Source: Palleronia salina
GTDB taxonomy: Bacteria > Pseudomonadota > Alphaproteobacteria > Rhodobacterales > Rhodobacteraceae
Direction: 5' to 3'
Assembly: GCF_900141995.1 (NCBI RefSeq)
Contig: NZ_FQZA01000019.1
Span: 1-32,803 of the forward strand
Length of the DNA stretch: 32,803 nucleotides
In this document: one piece after another, positions 16,821 to 31,000 of the stretch
How positions within the stretch are numbered: the stretch's first letter is position 1
Layout of the letters: every line of letters begins with the position of its first letter
Notes under the pieces: model-generated
The model's input: the letters and a program-made list of their open reading frames with translations, nothing else
Database searches by the model: none
Told to the model about the DNA's origin: nothing
Position numbers and translations under genes: made by a program

Positions 16821-17223
16821 GGCGGGGCCGTGGCGAGCGTGCCTGGAGGCGCGGCGACGAGAGCTCGCAGTCGGATCAATCGACCATCATGGTCAATAAT
16901 CAGGTCGTCGCGGAAGACTAAGCGGTCCCTGACGTGTAGCAGGTCCTGGAAACTTTGGCCGCCACGCTCTCGGCGGTGATCCGCCCTTCCGGCCTGCGGT
17001 GGCTGAGCCTGATCTTCATGCTGTCCGAGAGAGATGTGGAGGCGAGTACCGATGCCGTACCGCCGTTGCATCCCGTCGCTATCCGATTGTTATGCATGTT
17101 AAAATTGGATTTCCCTTGTCGCGGATTGTCCCTCCGGGTAGCACCTGGTTGCAGAGCTTTGGGCGGGTCGGTGTGAAGTGGCGCTGGTTCGAATCCCGGT
17201 TAGAACATCCCGAAGGATCGGAC
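16821..17223. other. Gene-free junction between catabolic operon and integrase
   Basis: About 400 bases without a gene I can support. The composition falls from very GC-rich to mixed near 17080-17110, suggesting a junction between operon and mobile DNA. A 13-bp palindrome, GACCAT-C-ATGGTC, lies at 16882-16894. The minus strand is open across 16673-17071 and overlaps the dioxygenase end, but its product matches no family I know. The final 40 bases hold the tRNA-like scrap and the integrase ribosome site (AAGGA at 17213). Confidence 0.45.
17186..17208 (+). other. tRNA T-arm-like remnant, candidate attachment site
   Basis: GGTTCGAATCC (17186-17196) is the invariant T-loop word of tRNA genes, and it sits 28 bases before the integrase start, where P4-type elements carry their attachment site made from a tRNA 3' end. 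No cloverleaf is formed: the T stem is imperfect and no matching acceptor strand was found upstream. It is therefore at most a 3' fragment. No second copy was seen in the window. Confidence 0.35.
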
Positions 17224-18504
17224 ATGCCGAAACGCGCGAAGGAGATGGGTCCCCTCGAGGTCAAAAGGCTCACGGAGCCCGGGCTTTACGCGGTCGGAGG
17301 CGTGGCCGGGCTTGCCCTACAGGTGACGGCGAGCGGCGCGCGGTCTTGGATTTTTCGCTACCGGTACAACGGCCGCCGCCGGGAGGCCGGGCTCGGGCCA
17401 TACCCGGACGTCCCACTCGCGAAGGCCCGAGACTACGCGCGAGAGGCACGCGACATGCTGCGCCAGGATGTCGATCCTTTGGCAGAGCGCCAAGCGGCCC
17501 GCCGGCGCCTGCTGACCTTTGCCGAGGCGGTCGAGCTGTTCGCGGCGGAAAAAGCAGTGGAATTTCGTAGCGACCTCCACCGCAAGCAATGGCGCGCCTC
17601 TCTGGAGCGCCACGCCCTGCCACAGCTGGGCGGAACAGCCGTGAAGGACATCACCCTGCACGATATCCTCGATGTGCTGCGGCCGATCTGGACAGAAAAG
17701 ACGGAAACGGCCTCGAAGGTTCGCCAGCGGCTGGAGCGCGTTCTCGACTATGCCACTGTCTCCGGCCATCGGGACGGCGAGAACCCGGCGAGGTGGCGCG
17801 GCAACCTCGATATGGTTCTACCCGCGCCGAGCAAGCTCTCCGGAGGCAGCAACTACCCGGCGCTCCAACTCGACGATGCTGCCCGCTGGTTCGCCACCCT
17901 CAGTGAGCGGGGAGGTACCAGCGCGCGGGCGCTTGAGTTTCAGGCTTTAACGGCGGCGCGGACCGGGGCGGTCCGGTTCGCGACCTGGGACGAGGTCGAT
18001 CTGTCGAAGCGGCTCTGGACGATACAGCCGGGGCGTCGGTTCTCGAAAATTCCGCCCAATGGTCGGCCACACCGCGTGCCGCTGACCGCGGCGATATGCG
18101 ATCTGCTCGACTCCTTGCCGCGGATGGATGGTAACCCACTCGTCTTCTGGGCCGCGCGCGGCGGCGCCCTTTCCGACGCGTCGATCGCCGCGGTGATGCG
18201 CAAGATCCACGCGGCGGACCGGCGGGAGGGCAGGGCAGGGTTCATCGATCCCCGTGATCGTCGGCCCGCCGTGCCGCACGGTCTGCGATCGACTTTCCGA
18301 ACCTGGGTTGCGGAGCGCACGCAGTACGATGGGGACATGGCGGAAATCGCTCTGGCCCATCGGGTCGGGAGCAAGGTCCAACAGGCCTATGACCAGTCCG
18401 ATCAGGTCGAGAAACGACGCGAAATGATGGAGGCCTGGGCCCTGTTTTTGGGCGCGTCGCGGCCTTTGGCGAGCAGTATTGTGCCGCTCAGAGGGCCGCG
18501 GTGA
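17224..18504 (+). CDS. P4-type tyrosine integrase
   Basis: A 426-residue tyrosine recombinase. The N-terminal DUF4102 arm-binding domain (LTEPGLYAVGGVAGLALQV, WIFRYRYNGRRREAGLG, PLAKARDYA) is typical of P4/CP4-57-like integrases. A SAM-like core-binding domain follows (about 95-190), then the catalytic domain with Arg in ALTAARTGAVRF, the H-x-x-R box PHGLRSTFRTW, the second His in ALAHRVG and Tyr in QQAYDQS. All catalytic residues appear present. The start is ATG at 17224 with AAGGA 6 bases upstream. Its stop overlaps the GTG of the next gene (GTGA). It should insert the element at a tRNA-like site. Confidence 0.93.
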   Translation: MPKRAKEMGPLEVKRLTEPGLYAVGGVAGLALQVTASGARSWIFRYRYNGRRREAGLGPYPDVPLAKARDYAREARDMLRQDVDPLAERQAARRRLLTFAEAVELFAAEKAVEFRSDLHRKQWRASLERHALPQLGGTAVKDITLHDILDVLRPIWTEKTETASKVRQRLERVLDYATVSGHRDGENPARWRGNLDMVLPAPSKLSGGSNYPALQLDDAARWFATLSERGGTSARALEFQALTAARTGAVRFATWDEVDLSKRLWTIQPGRRFSKIPPNGRPHRVPLTAAICDLLDSLPRMDGNPLVFWAARGGALSDASIAAVMRKIHAADRREGRAGFIDPRDRRPAVPHGLRSTFRTWVAERTQYDGDMAEIALAHRVGSKVQQAYDQSDQVEKRREMMEAWALFLGASRPLASSIVPLRGPR

Positions 18505-19136
18505 ATTCCCTCGAGGCTTATTTGCAAGCCCCGGCGGCTGTGGCGCGATGCGAGGCCGTGCTGGCGGACTACTTCCCGTCCCTGTCGCAGGGCGTATGCC
18601 GCTTGCAAGCCCATGCCATCGTCAACGCGGTGGTATTAGCCGAGGACCTTCATCACGGTGGTGCCGCGGAGAAAAAAGAACTCGCCCGTCTCGACAAGCA
18701 GTTGCAGAAGGTCCGCCATATGCTCTGCGAGCTGTCTCCTTGGGCCCAGCAGGCCTTGCTGATGGTTAGACACGACCACGATCTCGCGCGAGCCGACGAG
18801 CTTCGGAGCGAGCGTCGTGCGCCTCAATCGGTTCCCGAGCTCGCCGGGGATCTCATGCTATGGATTGTGGCCCTGCGGAAGGCCGAAGAGATCCACGGTG
18901 AAGGCCGGGCGGGCCACGGGAAGAATTGGCCGGCGATCGCCGTGATCGACGAAGGGCGCAAGGCCTGGTGTGGAAACGAGAAAAAGGCGCCGCCGCCCTA
19001 TCTCAATCCCGGAACGAGATTGGCATCTTTTCTACAGAACTTGCTGGACGCCTGCGGTGTCGATGCCGAGGTCGAGAGTGCTTACCGCGCCTGGCGACAG
19101 TACACTGCCGACCCGCACAGCCCTTTCGACTTATAG
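18501..19136 (+). CDS. Hypothetical protein coupled to the integrase
   Basis: A 211-residue soluble protein that I do not recognise. The GTG at 18501 overlaps the integrase stop by GTGA, so it is translationally coupled to it. The first 90 residues look helical, with a charged stretch (AAEKKELARLDKQLQKVRH) and no membrane segment or signal; the middle has the WPAIAVIDEGRKAW segment and the C-terminal third has a possible helical pair (TRLASFLQNLLDACG). No catalytic motif stands out. The position between integrase and AlpA-type regulator suggests an element-specific accessory role, but this is context only. Confidence 0.75.
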   Translation: MNSLEAYLQAPAAVARCEAVLADYFPSLSQGVCRLQAHAIVNAVVLAEDLHHGGAAEKKELARLDKQLQKVRHMLCELSPWAQQALLMVRHDHDLARADELRSERRAPQSVPELAGDLMLWIVALRKAEEIHGEGRAGHGKNWPAIAVIDEGRKAWCGNEKKAPPPYLNPGTRLASFLQNLLDACGVDAEVESAYRAWRQYTADPHSPFDL

Positions 19137-19269
19137 CGTTCCGACGCCTTTTGCTCGCATCCTTTGCGGTGAAGCAGCGAGCTTGCGCGGGATGGGGGCA
19201 CCGACTTTATTCCCCGAGCGCGACGTCGTGGTAGTCGGACGACCGATTCTGGCGCTCCGCGAAAGTAGA

Positions 19270-19299
19270 CAGGTTTCATGGTTTTTTCGTGAGAACCTG
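19270..19299. repeat. Long inverted repeat upstream of the AlpA-type gene
   Basis: CAGGTTTCATG (19270-19280) pairs with CGTGAGAACCTG (19288-19299), giving 11 pairs with one G-T wobble and one bulged G around a T-rich 7-base loop. No T-run follows, so it is not a terminator. It lies 62 bases before the AlpA-type start inside a 224-base gene-free gap, where an operator, excisionase-binding site or folded replication element would be expected. Confidence 0.5.
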
Positions 19300-19360
19300 A
19301 CCGCGCCAGCCACTTGCGCGTCGAATTAGGACTGAACTCATCACTATGAGGAGATCGTCC

Positions 19361-19540
19361 ATGACTACTTTTGCGAGCGACAAGCAGGTCGCTGAGAGAT
19401 TTGGAGTTGCACGGACCACCGTCTGGCGGTGGGTCAACTCGGTTCCGCATTTCCCGAAACCCATCGCGCTCACCCCTGGCTGTACCCGGTGGAGGCTCGA
19501 TGAGCTGGAGGCCTGGGAACGGGCCCGGGTGGCGAAATGA
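19361..19540 (+). CDS. AlpA-family helix-turn-helix regulator/excisionase
   Basis: A 59-residue DNA-binding protein of the AlpA/MerR-like winged-helix type: SDKQVAERFGVARTTVWRWV is the helix-turn-helix, followed by HFPKPIALTPGCTRWRLDEL, the wing typical of AlpA and excisionase proteins. The ATG at 19361 is preceded by AGGAG with 7 bases spacing, better than the ATG at 19346, which overlaps that site. Its stop overlaps the start of the ATPase gene (ATGA). In P4-like elements AlpA proteins control integrase expression and excision; the same role is inferred here. Confidence 0.88.
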   Translation: MTTFASDKQVAERFGVARTTVWRWVNSVPHFPKPIALTPGCTRWRLDELEAWERARVAK

Positions 19541-21219
19541 GCGCCCCTGGCCAGCGCGAGGAATCCCAAGCCGAGACCGCGCCCCGACAGCCTATTCGGC
19601 CGCTTGGACACAGGTCTGGGACTTACAGCTTCGTGGCGCCTTGTGGCCAGATCCGGCACTTGCGGGCTGACCAACTCGAAGCGGGGAAGGGGGTCCGCTC
19701 CCTTTTCACCAACATCTCACCCGAGGTCGCTCGTTGGTGCGAGGCGACATTCGACAAGCCGATCAGCGCCTGGGGCATGGAAGAAGCCCGCGCCGCCGGG
19801 AACTGGATTATTGAGGCATGCAATGCGGTTGGCCTCTACGACGACGAGCGCGCCGATCATTGTTCGACGGGTGTATGGCGGACCGAGCACGACGAGGCAG
19901 TGGCCCATTGCGGCGACCGGGTGGTCACCGCGGACGGGACGGCCGTCCCAGTTGCGGTCTTCGAGTCGGCCCACACCATGGTAGGCGCCTCAGCGATCAA
20001 TCCCCCGGTTTCAGACCCGTGTCTGGCCGCTCAGCTCAATACGCTCTTGCAGAACATCCGACGAGGGTGGGGATGGGCGAGACCAATTGATGCTGAGGTG
20101 TATCTCGGCTGGGTCGCTGCCGCCTTCCTCGGTGGCTTCCCAGATTGGCGAACTCATCTTCACGTTTCCGGGGGACGGGGCAGCGGAAAGTCGTCACTTA
20201 TGGAGGTGACGTCTCTCATGCTCGGGGACCTTGCCGGTGGTATTCTCAACGACGTCACCGAGGCCGGGATCCGACAGGCACGGAACAATCAAGCGCGGCC
20301 GCTCTTGATGGACGAGTTTGAGCCGGAGCAGGGGCGATCGTCACGCCAGGGTTCAATTATATCCTTCATTCGACTGATGTCGGGCGGTGGAGGCGGAAAG
20401 ATTGCGCGCGGCAGCAGCGACCACACGTCGAAGTCCTTCCGGGCCCTCGGACCCGTCTATCTGAGCGCAATCAATCACGTTGAGTTTGCGCCCCAAGATC
20501 GGTCTCGCTTTGTGTTCCTTCAGCTCGATGCGTTGCCCGCACTGGGCGGGCCCGTTGAAGGGGCAGAACGATTGCAACAGACGAGGAAGATGGCCAAACG
20601 GCTGTCCTCAGCCCTCTGGGCGCGCATGCTTGCTCAGTCGGTGCGATGGGATCGAGATTACCTGGCGGTAAAAGCGTCACTCGATGCGAAAGGCGCCGAC
20701 GCACGGCAAGCGGCGACAATCGCGACGATCGTCTTGGGGCGCGATCTGCTGCTCTACGAGGGCTCGATCACCGAGGAGCGGCTCGAGCACGCGGAAGAGC
20801 TGATGCGGGCCATGCTGGCAGACGCTAGCGTTTCTACCGGGGATTCCGAAGCGGAAGATGCGCTCGGTTGCGCCCTCGATTGCGTGATCCCTCTCGACCA
20901 CGGTGTGGGACGCAGCGTCCGGGAGATCCTTGGGTCTCTTCTCGCCGACATCGGCGAGGCGGTGCTCGGTGGTGAAGCCGCCCTGAACCGTGCCGGCGTG
21001 TTCATTCGGTGGCCCCAACGGGAGATCGCAATCCGGACCGGGGCCAAGGTCAAGCTGTTCGAAGACAGCAAGTGGGCCGGCGGCGCCCATTCGAGCGCTC
21101 TCTCGAAGCTTCCCGGCGCGGCCAAGTCAGCAAATTCGATCAATCTTGCGCCGGGCAACAAGCAACGTGCCGTGCTTATTCCCATCGGGATCCTCGGTTT
21201 CGAATCCAGTTCGAAGTAG
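19537..21219 (+). CDS. P-loop ATPase, possible replication helicase of the mobile element
   Basis: A 560-residue protein with one clear NTPase core: Walker A SGGRGSGKSS (Lys218) and Walker B LLMDEFEPE (Asp259-Glu260), followed by an Arg/Asn-rich segment (PVYLSAINHVEF...DRSRFVFLQL) resembling sensor and arginine-finger regions of D5/SF3-like phage helicases. The N-terminal 150 residues contain no primase motif I can identify. It is coupled to AlpA by ATGA and downstream of the integrase, the usual place of a primase-helicase in P4-like satellites and islands. An iteron-like cluster follows at 21221-21595. Replication is therefore the leading hypothesis; another P-loop function such as packaging or defence is possible. 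Confidence 0.65.
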   Translation: MSAPGQREESQAETAPRQPIRPLGHRSGTYSFVAPCGQIRHLRADQLEAGKGVRSLFTNISPEVARWCEATFDKPISAWGMEEARAAGNWIIEACNAVGLYDDERADHCSTGVWRTEHDEAVAHCGDRVVTADGTAVPVAVFESAHTMVGASAINPPVSDPCLAAQLNTLLQNIRRGWGWARPIDAEVYLGWVAAAFLGGFPDWRTHLHVSGGRGSGKSSLMEVTSLMLGDLAGGILNDVTEAGIRQARNNQARPLLMDEFEPEQGRSSRQGSIISFIRLMSGGGGGKIARGSSDHTSKSFRALGPVYLSAINHVEFAPQDRSRFVFLQLDALPALGGPVEGAERLQQTRKMAKRLSSALWARMLAQSVRWDRDYLAVKASLDAKGADARQAATIATIVLGRDLLLYEGSITEERLEHAEELMRAMLADASVSTGDSEAEDALGCALDCVIPLDHGVGRSVREILGSLLADIGEAVLGGEAALNRAGVFIRWPQREIAIRTGAKVKLFEDSKWAGGAHSSALSKLPGAAKSANSINLAPGNKQRAVLIPIGILGFESSSK

Positions 21220-21220
21220 A

Positions 21221-21595
21221 CTGTTCGCACTGTTCTGGGCAGCACATTGAATTTACTGGATAAAAGCCTCCAGAACAGCGGAACAAGGCTGCAGGGGCGC
21301 CCGAAAGCCGGGTGCCCTTTTCCTATACTATTCTCTAATTGAAACCTGTTCTTCCTGTTCCGACCTCGGAAAATCCAGCGAAATAAGGCGGATGCCAAGA
21401 ACAAGCGATATGTTCTGAGAAGTTCGACTGTTCGGAGGAAGCCAATTGGAGGCCATCTGGTGGCACAACAGGCGAGGCAGAACAGAGGGAGGGGTGGATT
21501 GAATCCTCGAAACGTATTGCGCCCCAGACCCGCACTCCCTCTCATGCACAGATTTTTTCCCCTTCGGCTGGAATTTCACCAACCCTCGGGGAACA
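21221..21595. repeat. Cluster of eleven TGTTC/GAACA words, candidate iteron origin
   Basis: TGTTC starts at 21222, 21231, 21347, 21356, 21411 and 21429, and its complement GAACA at 21273, 21281, 21399, 21480 and 21591. About one would be expected by chance in 375 bases. Two pairs are CTGTTC direct repeats with 9-base period (21221/21230 and 21346/21355), one pair has 8-base spacing (21273/21281), and CTGTTCTGG (21230-21238) and CCAGAACAG (21270-21278) form a perfect 9-bp inverted repeat. The 9-mer GAACAAGCG occurs at 21399 and 21591. No gene is credible here. This could be a replication origin or multi-site operator for the ATPase upstream. Confidence 0.6.
21294..21321 (+). terminator. Rho-independent terminator after the ATPase gene
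   Basis: GGGCGCCCG (21295-21303) pairs with CGGGTGCCC (21309-21317) with a single G-T wobble around a 5-base loop, followed at once by TTTT (21318-21321). It lies 75 bases after the ATPase stop and should end the integrase-AlpA-ATPase transcript. It sits inside the iteron-like cluster. Confidence 0.8.
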
Positions 21596-22039
21596 AGCGT
21601 CCATCAGTAGCGCGAAACATTAGATTCGAATTTTGGTCGGCGCATAGAGGAAATTTATTATAAGATACAACGACCTAAGAGGTGGCTTTGCGTGTTGTTT
21701 GGTTGATGATCAGGACATACCAGAGCTTCGCGTGAATATCTCCTGAGCGCGATCATTTTTCCCGACGGGCTTGACTCATCCCAACCAAGTGCGTCCGGTT
21801 GAAGTTCAAATGTACCTTAAACTGCGGCCCTCACGTGGCACAGTTCACAGAGCGTCAAAAAGCACAGAGGCCGGAGCTACGAGACGACGAAATGCGAGTG
21901 CGTGCAGATCATCCATACACTCCTAAAAGCAGAAAAGCGCATTTCTTTCAAATTCGGCGAACATATCGAGATAGCGCCTGGTCTTTCCCTTCGGCTCTCG
22001 AGTGATGATATCACCAAGAGCTTCACGCGGGGTGTCGCG
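21596..22039. other. Low-GC gene-poor stretch before the DEDD-RecQ-UvrD gene end
   Basis: About 440 bases, clearly more A+T-rich than the flanks, with no gene I can support on the plus strand. On the minus strand, directly after and in frame with the TGA of the helicase fusion gene, 38 further sense codons run to a TAG at 21923-21925. They translate to a coding-like sequence containing ALGDIITREPKGKTRRYLDM. This may be a former longer C-terminus or the remnant of another gene. No attachment-site repeat was found. Confidence 0.4.
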
Positions 22040-27049
<5,010 letters not shown>

Positions 27050-27151
27050 CGCCGCCAGGTCAAATACGCGCGCCGTTTTTGGATCGACCTCAAGATCGAC
27101 AGACAGGCATCGCGCCAGGAATGGATCAGGTTGGTTGACGGCCTGTAGCAG

Positions 27152-27418
27152 GGTGCACCGGTGGAGCTATTTATATCAACAACTTATCTGAAACGCTTGG
27201 CTTGGCGTGGTCAAGCATGACAGAGTATTTGATGTCGTCCGACCGCAACGCCTGTGGCCACAAAACACTTACTCAAAATGACGAGAACTAAGGGTTGTCG
27301 AGTTGATAAAGGCCTCGCGAATACTCCAAACCGACCGTCAATAACTGGTGCGAACCCGATAACCTTCCAGAAACCGAAACGAAAAGACCGCGGCAAACAG
27401 AATTGCCAGAAAAGTTAT
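27152..27418. promoter_or_regulatory. Divergent promoter region between helicase fusion and methyltransferase
   Basis: This A+T-richer 267-base gap separates the two divergent transcripts. On the minus strand TATAAA (27175-27170) is a good -10-like element that would start transcription about 12 bases before the CTG candidate at 27151, giving a nearly leaderless message. No matching -35 was found at normal spacing. For the plus-strand genes no clear promoter could be assigned. Confidence 0.35.
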
Positions 27419-28009
27419 ATGAACGGATTTTACGACACGAACGCTGAGAAATTCCTCCAAGACACCCAAAACGTCGACATGTCGTCCCTCCGCGATCGAT
27501 TTCTTGCTGCAGTTCCGAAAACCTATACCGGCAGCTCTCGCATCCTCGATGCGGGGACAGGATCCGGTCGCGACGCGCGCTCATTTTACCTCGCAGGATA
27601 CGAGACTGAGGCCTTTGATGCCTCGCCTTCCATGGTGCGGGCGGCGACCGATTTTTCCGATCTTCCCGTCCGGCAGATGCGCTTCGAAGATTTCGAATGG
27701 GAACACTCTTTCGAGGGCATCTGGGCCTGCGCTTCTCTTCTACACGTCGCGCGCGACGACTTGTCGGAAGTTATGCGAAGGCTGGCAGACCATCTGGTCT
27801 CTGCGGGGGCTCTGTATGCCTCGTTCAAGGTTGGAGACGGTGAGCGGCAAGAGGCGGCGCGACATTTCACCGACATGACCGAGGAATCGTTTGCGGCGCT
27901 CCTGGACGACTGCCCGTCGCTCCGGCAGGTTGAAACTTGGCGGACTGAAGACCGCCGTCCGGATAGAAAAGACGACCTTTGGCTCAATGCCTTGATGAGA
28001 AAAACCTGA
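27419..28009 (+). CDS. Class I SAM-dependent methyltransferase, small-molecule type
   Basis: A 196-residue Rossmann methyltransferase. It begins MNGFYDTNAEKFLQDT, has the SAM-binding motif I ILDAGTGSGRDARSF (about 42-56), the acidic motif II end EAFDASPSMV, and motif IV FEGIWACASLLHV. There is no DPPY or PC motif, so it is not a classic DNA N6/N4 or C5 methylase; it looks like a TehB/UbiG-type enzyme. I chose ATG at 27419 because the fold begins there; the frame is open to an ATG at 27254, which would add 55 low-complexity basic residues. It ends 3 bases before the HIT-PLD-helicase gene and must be co-transcribed with it. The target is unknown; modification of a nucleotide, tRNA or peptide are all possible. 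Confidence 0.85.
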   Translation: MNGFYDTNAEKFLQDTQNVDMSSLRDRFLAAVPKTYTGSSRILDAGTGSGRDARSFYLAGYETEAFDASPSMVRAATDFSDLPVRQMRFEDFEWEHSFEGIWACASLLHVARDDLSEVMRRLADHLVSAGALYASFKVGDGERQEAARHFTDMTEESFAALLDDCPSLRQVETWRTEDRRPDRKDDLWLNALMRKT

Positions 28010-28012
28010 CGA

Positions 28013-31000
28013 GTGCCCTCCGAGATTACCCCACCTGAGCCAAAAACATCCTGCCCGTGCTGCGCGCCATCCATCGAGAAGATTGTCGAGTGCGATGCGC
28101 AGACCATCTTGGTCCGAGATGGCATGGGCATTATTCTCGCCCCACGCCGCCATGTGACCCGTTGGCGCGACCTTTCGGAGCCCGAACAAGCCGCCCTTGT
28201 TGCGCGCATCACGCCAGCCCAGACTCTCTTGGAGGAGGACGGTGGCCCGGCACCAGTCAAGCTTATTGAAACCGCCGAACACTTCCATATCCGGTTGGAT
28301 GTCCCCACCACTGCCTCCAGCCCCATCCCTGGCGCGCCACATGACCGACCGTTGATCTCCGGCGGCGAAGATGCGCTGCACGCTCACCTGCGCCCCCTCA
28401 TCGATCAGGCGCATTCTGTCGACCTGGCAGTGTCCTTTCTGATGACCTCGGGCGCGCGCCTGGTCCTACCTCATCTGCGCGACCTATTGGAACGCGGCGG
28501 GCAGCTCCGGTTGCTCACGGGCGACTACCTCGACGTGACCGAGCCGACTGCACTGCGCCTGATGGAAGATCTGGACCACAACCGACAGCTCTACGTATTT
28601 CGAGCTGCCCGCATTCCGTTTCACCCTAAGGCCTGGATGTTCTCTTTTGCCGATGGAGCCGGGGCCATGATCGTTGGCTCGTCGAACCTTTCCCGTTCGG
28701 CATTGACCGAAGGTGTCGAATGGAACCTCCGCCACTTCGATCGGTCGGACGCGGTCCCCCTGATCGCTGCCCGAAATGCTTTCAAGGGTCTGCTGGTGCG
28801 GCCGGAGGTGACAGAACTCTCCGGGGAATGGATCGACAGCTATGAGACCCGCCGGGTCAACCCCATGCCGATACGCTCCGGCGTTCCGGAAGAGAGGCCG
28901 GAAGATGCGCCGAAGCCCCATGACATCCAGAGGGAAGCCCTGAACGCTCTGGCTACCACGCGAGCCAAGGGGTATCGCGCCGGCTTGGTCGTGCTTGCCA
29001 CCGGACTTGGCAAGACTTTCCTTGCCGCATTCGACAGCCAGCCGGCCACACGCATTCTCTTCGTTGCCCATCGCGAAGAGATCCTCACCCAGGCTATGGA
29101 GGCTTTCCGCGCTGTAAGACCCAAAGCACGCCTCGGTCGGTTCGGCGGGGGCGACAAGGATTTCGGCGCGGATGTGCTTTTTGCCTCGATTCAGACGCTC
29201 TCCCGCAACCAGCACCTGCAACGCTTCGCTCCAGACGCCTTCGACTACATCGTCGTCGACGAGTTCCACCACGCCGCCGCGGCGACCTACCGCAGGATCA
29301 TCGATCATTTCACCCCGGAATTCTTGCTGGGCTTGACTGCAACACCAGACCGCAGCGATGGCGGCGACCTTCTGGGTCTCTGCGAGGAAAACCTCGTCTA
29401 CGAATGTGACCTGTGGTCCGGCATCGACCGCGAGCTTCTTGCCCCGTTTAAATACTTTGGTGTGCCCGACCCTGTGGAGTATGCGCAGATCCCCTGGCGC
29501 AGCGGCAAGTTCGACGAGTCCGCGCTGACCTTGGCCGTCGCTACGCAGGCGCGCGCTGAAAATGCACTCAATCAACTGGCCCGGCGCGGCGGCAAGAAGG
29601 CCATCGGCTTCTGCGTCTCCCGCCGCCACGCCGATTTCATGGCCGAGTTCTCGCAGGCGCGAGGATTGCGCGCTGTCGCCGTCCATTCCGGCGACACGTC
29701 ATCCCCGCGCGCCAGTGCCCTCAAAGCCCTCGAAAACGGCGACCTCGACATTGTCTACGCCGTGGACATGTTCAACGAAGGCGTGGACGTGCCGTCGATC
29801 GACACCGTGCTGATGCTGCGCCCGACGGAAAGCCCTGTGATCTGGCTCCAGCAACTCGGCCGCGGCCTGCGCCGCTGCACCGAGAAGACCCACCTTGCCG
29901 TGATCGACTATATAGGCAATCACCGGGTCTTCCTGACCAAGGCTCGCACACTACTACAGATCGGCGCAGGCGAAGGTGCCCTGCGAATGGCGCTCGAGAG
30001 GTTCGAGCGCCATGAGATAAGCTTCCCCGCAGGCTGCGAAGTCACCTATGATCTCGAAGCCCTCGACATCCTAAAATCGTTGATCCGCCAGCCCCGCGAC
30101 GGCGAGGAACTGACGGCTTTCTACCGAGACTTCCGGGATCGGCATGGCGTCCGTCCAACCGCGTCGGAGGTCCAACATGCGGGCTTCAATCCAGGTCGCA
30201 CGGGGCACGCCGGATGGCTCGGCTTCGTAAACGACATGGGCGATCTCGCCGGCACTGACCATACGGCGTGGACCTCCCACAAGGCTCTGCTCGACGAGAT
30301 CGAAACAACCCGCATGACGCGCAGTTACAAGATGCTCGCGTTGCGCGGCATGATTGAGGCTGGAGCCTTGCCGGGCCGCATCTCTGTCACAGCTCTTGCT
30401 GAGCGCGTTGCTCGCCTTGCCAAGCGAAACCCAGAAATCCAGGCAGATATCAGCGTCGATCCGGACGACCTTGAAGCCGTTCAGACCATGCTCATGAAAT
30501 ACCCCTTGAAGCTCTTGGGCGAGACCGAATGGTTCCGATCCGGCTCGGGCGCATTCGAGACCACACTTGACGATAACGGCGATACCGCCCTTGCCAATCT
30601 CGCCTCGGAACTCGTCGACTGGCGGTTACTTCGTTACTTGCAAACCCGCCGTGTGACATACGATCAGCAGGAAACACGCCCTCTTGCCGAGGCCGCAGAG
30701 GCCCCGGGCGGGTTTCTCAATACCCCTGCTACCGGCCCCCGGATCTGGGCAGAATACCCTCGCGACCGCATCCCGCCGCTCTTCGGCGCAGTGTTCAACA
30801 CAGGCTCTTGGAATTCCGGCATCGTCGTCATTCCAGATGCCAAGGCCATGGTGCTGCTTGTGACAATGGACAAAAGTAGCATGTCTGTTGGCGACCATTA
30901 TGCCGTCGAGTTCGTTAGTCCCACCCGTTTCGTTTGGCAGACCCAAACCAGCACGCGGAGAAAAAGCCTCCGAGGGCGGATCATCGCCGGGGAAGAACCT

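Noticed and set aside
17110-17208. A full tRNA gene before the integrase.
   Set aside because: Only the T-loop word is convincing. The T stem is imperfect and no complementary acceptor, D-arm or anticodon arm was found.
21460-21663. A 67-residue plus-strand frame in the iteron-like region (and a minus-strand frame at 21328-21582).
   Set aside because: Both overlap the repeat cluster, lack ribosome sites and resemble no known protein.
17186-22000. A direct repeat of the integrase-proximal tRNA-like word as the far attachment site.
   Set aside because: The nearest similar word (GGTTTCGAATCC near 21197) lies inside the ATPase coding region and differs at key positions. No convincing second copy was seen, so the right end of the element stays undefined.
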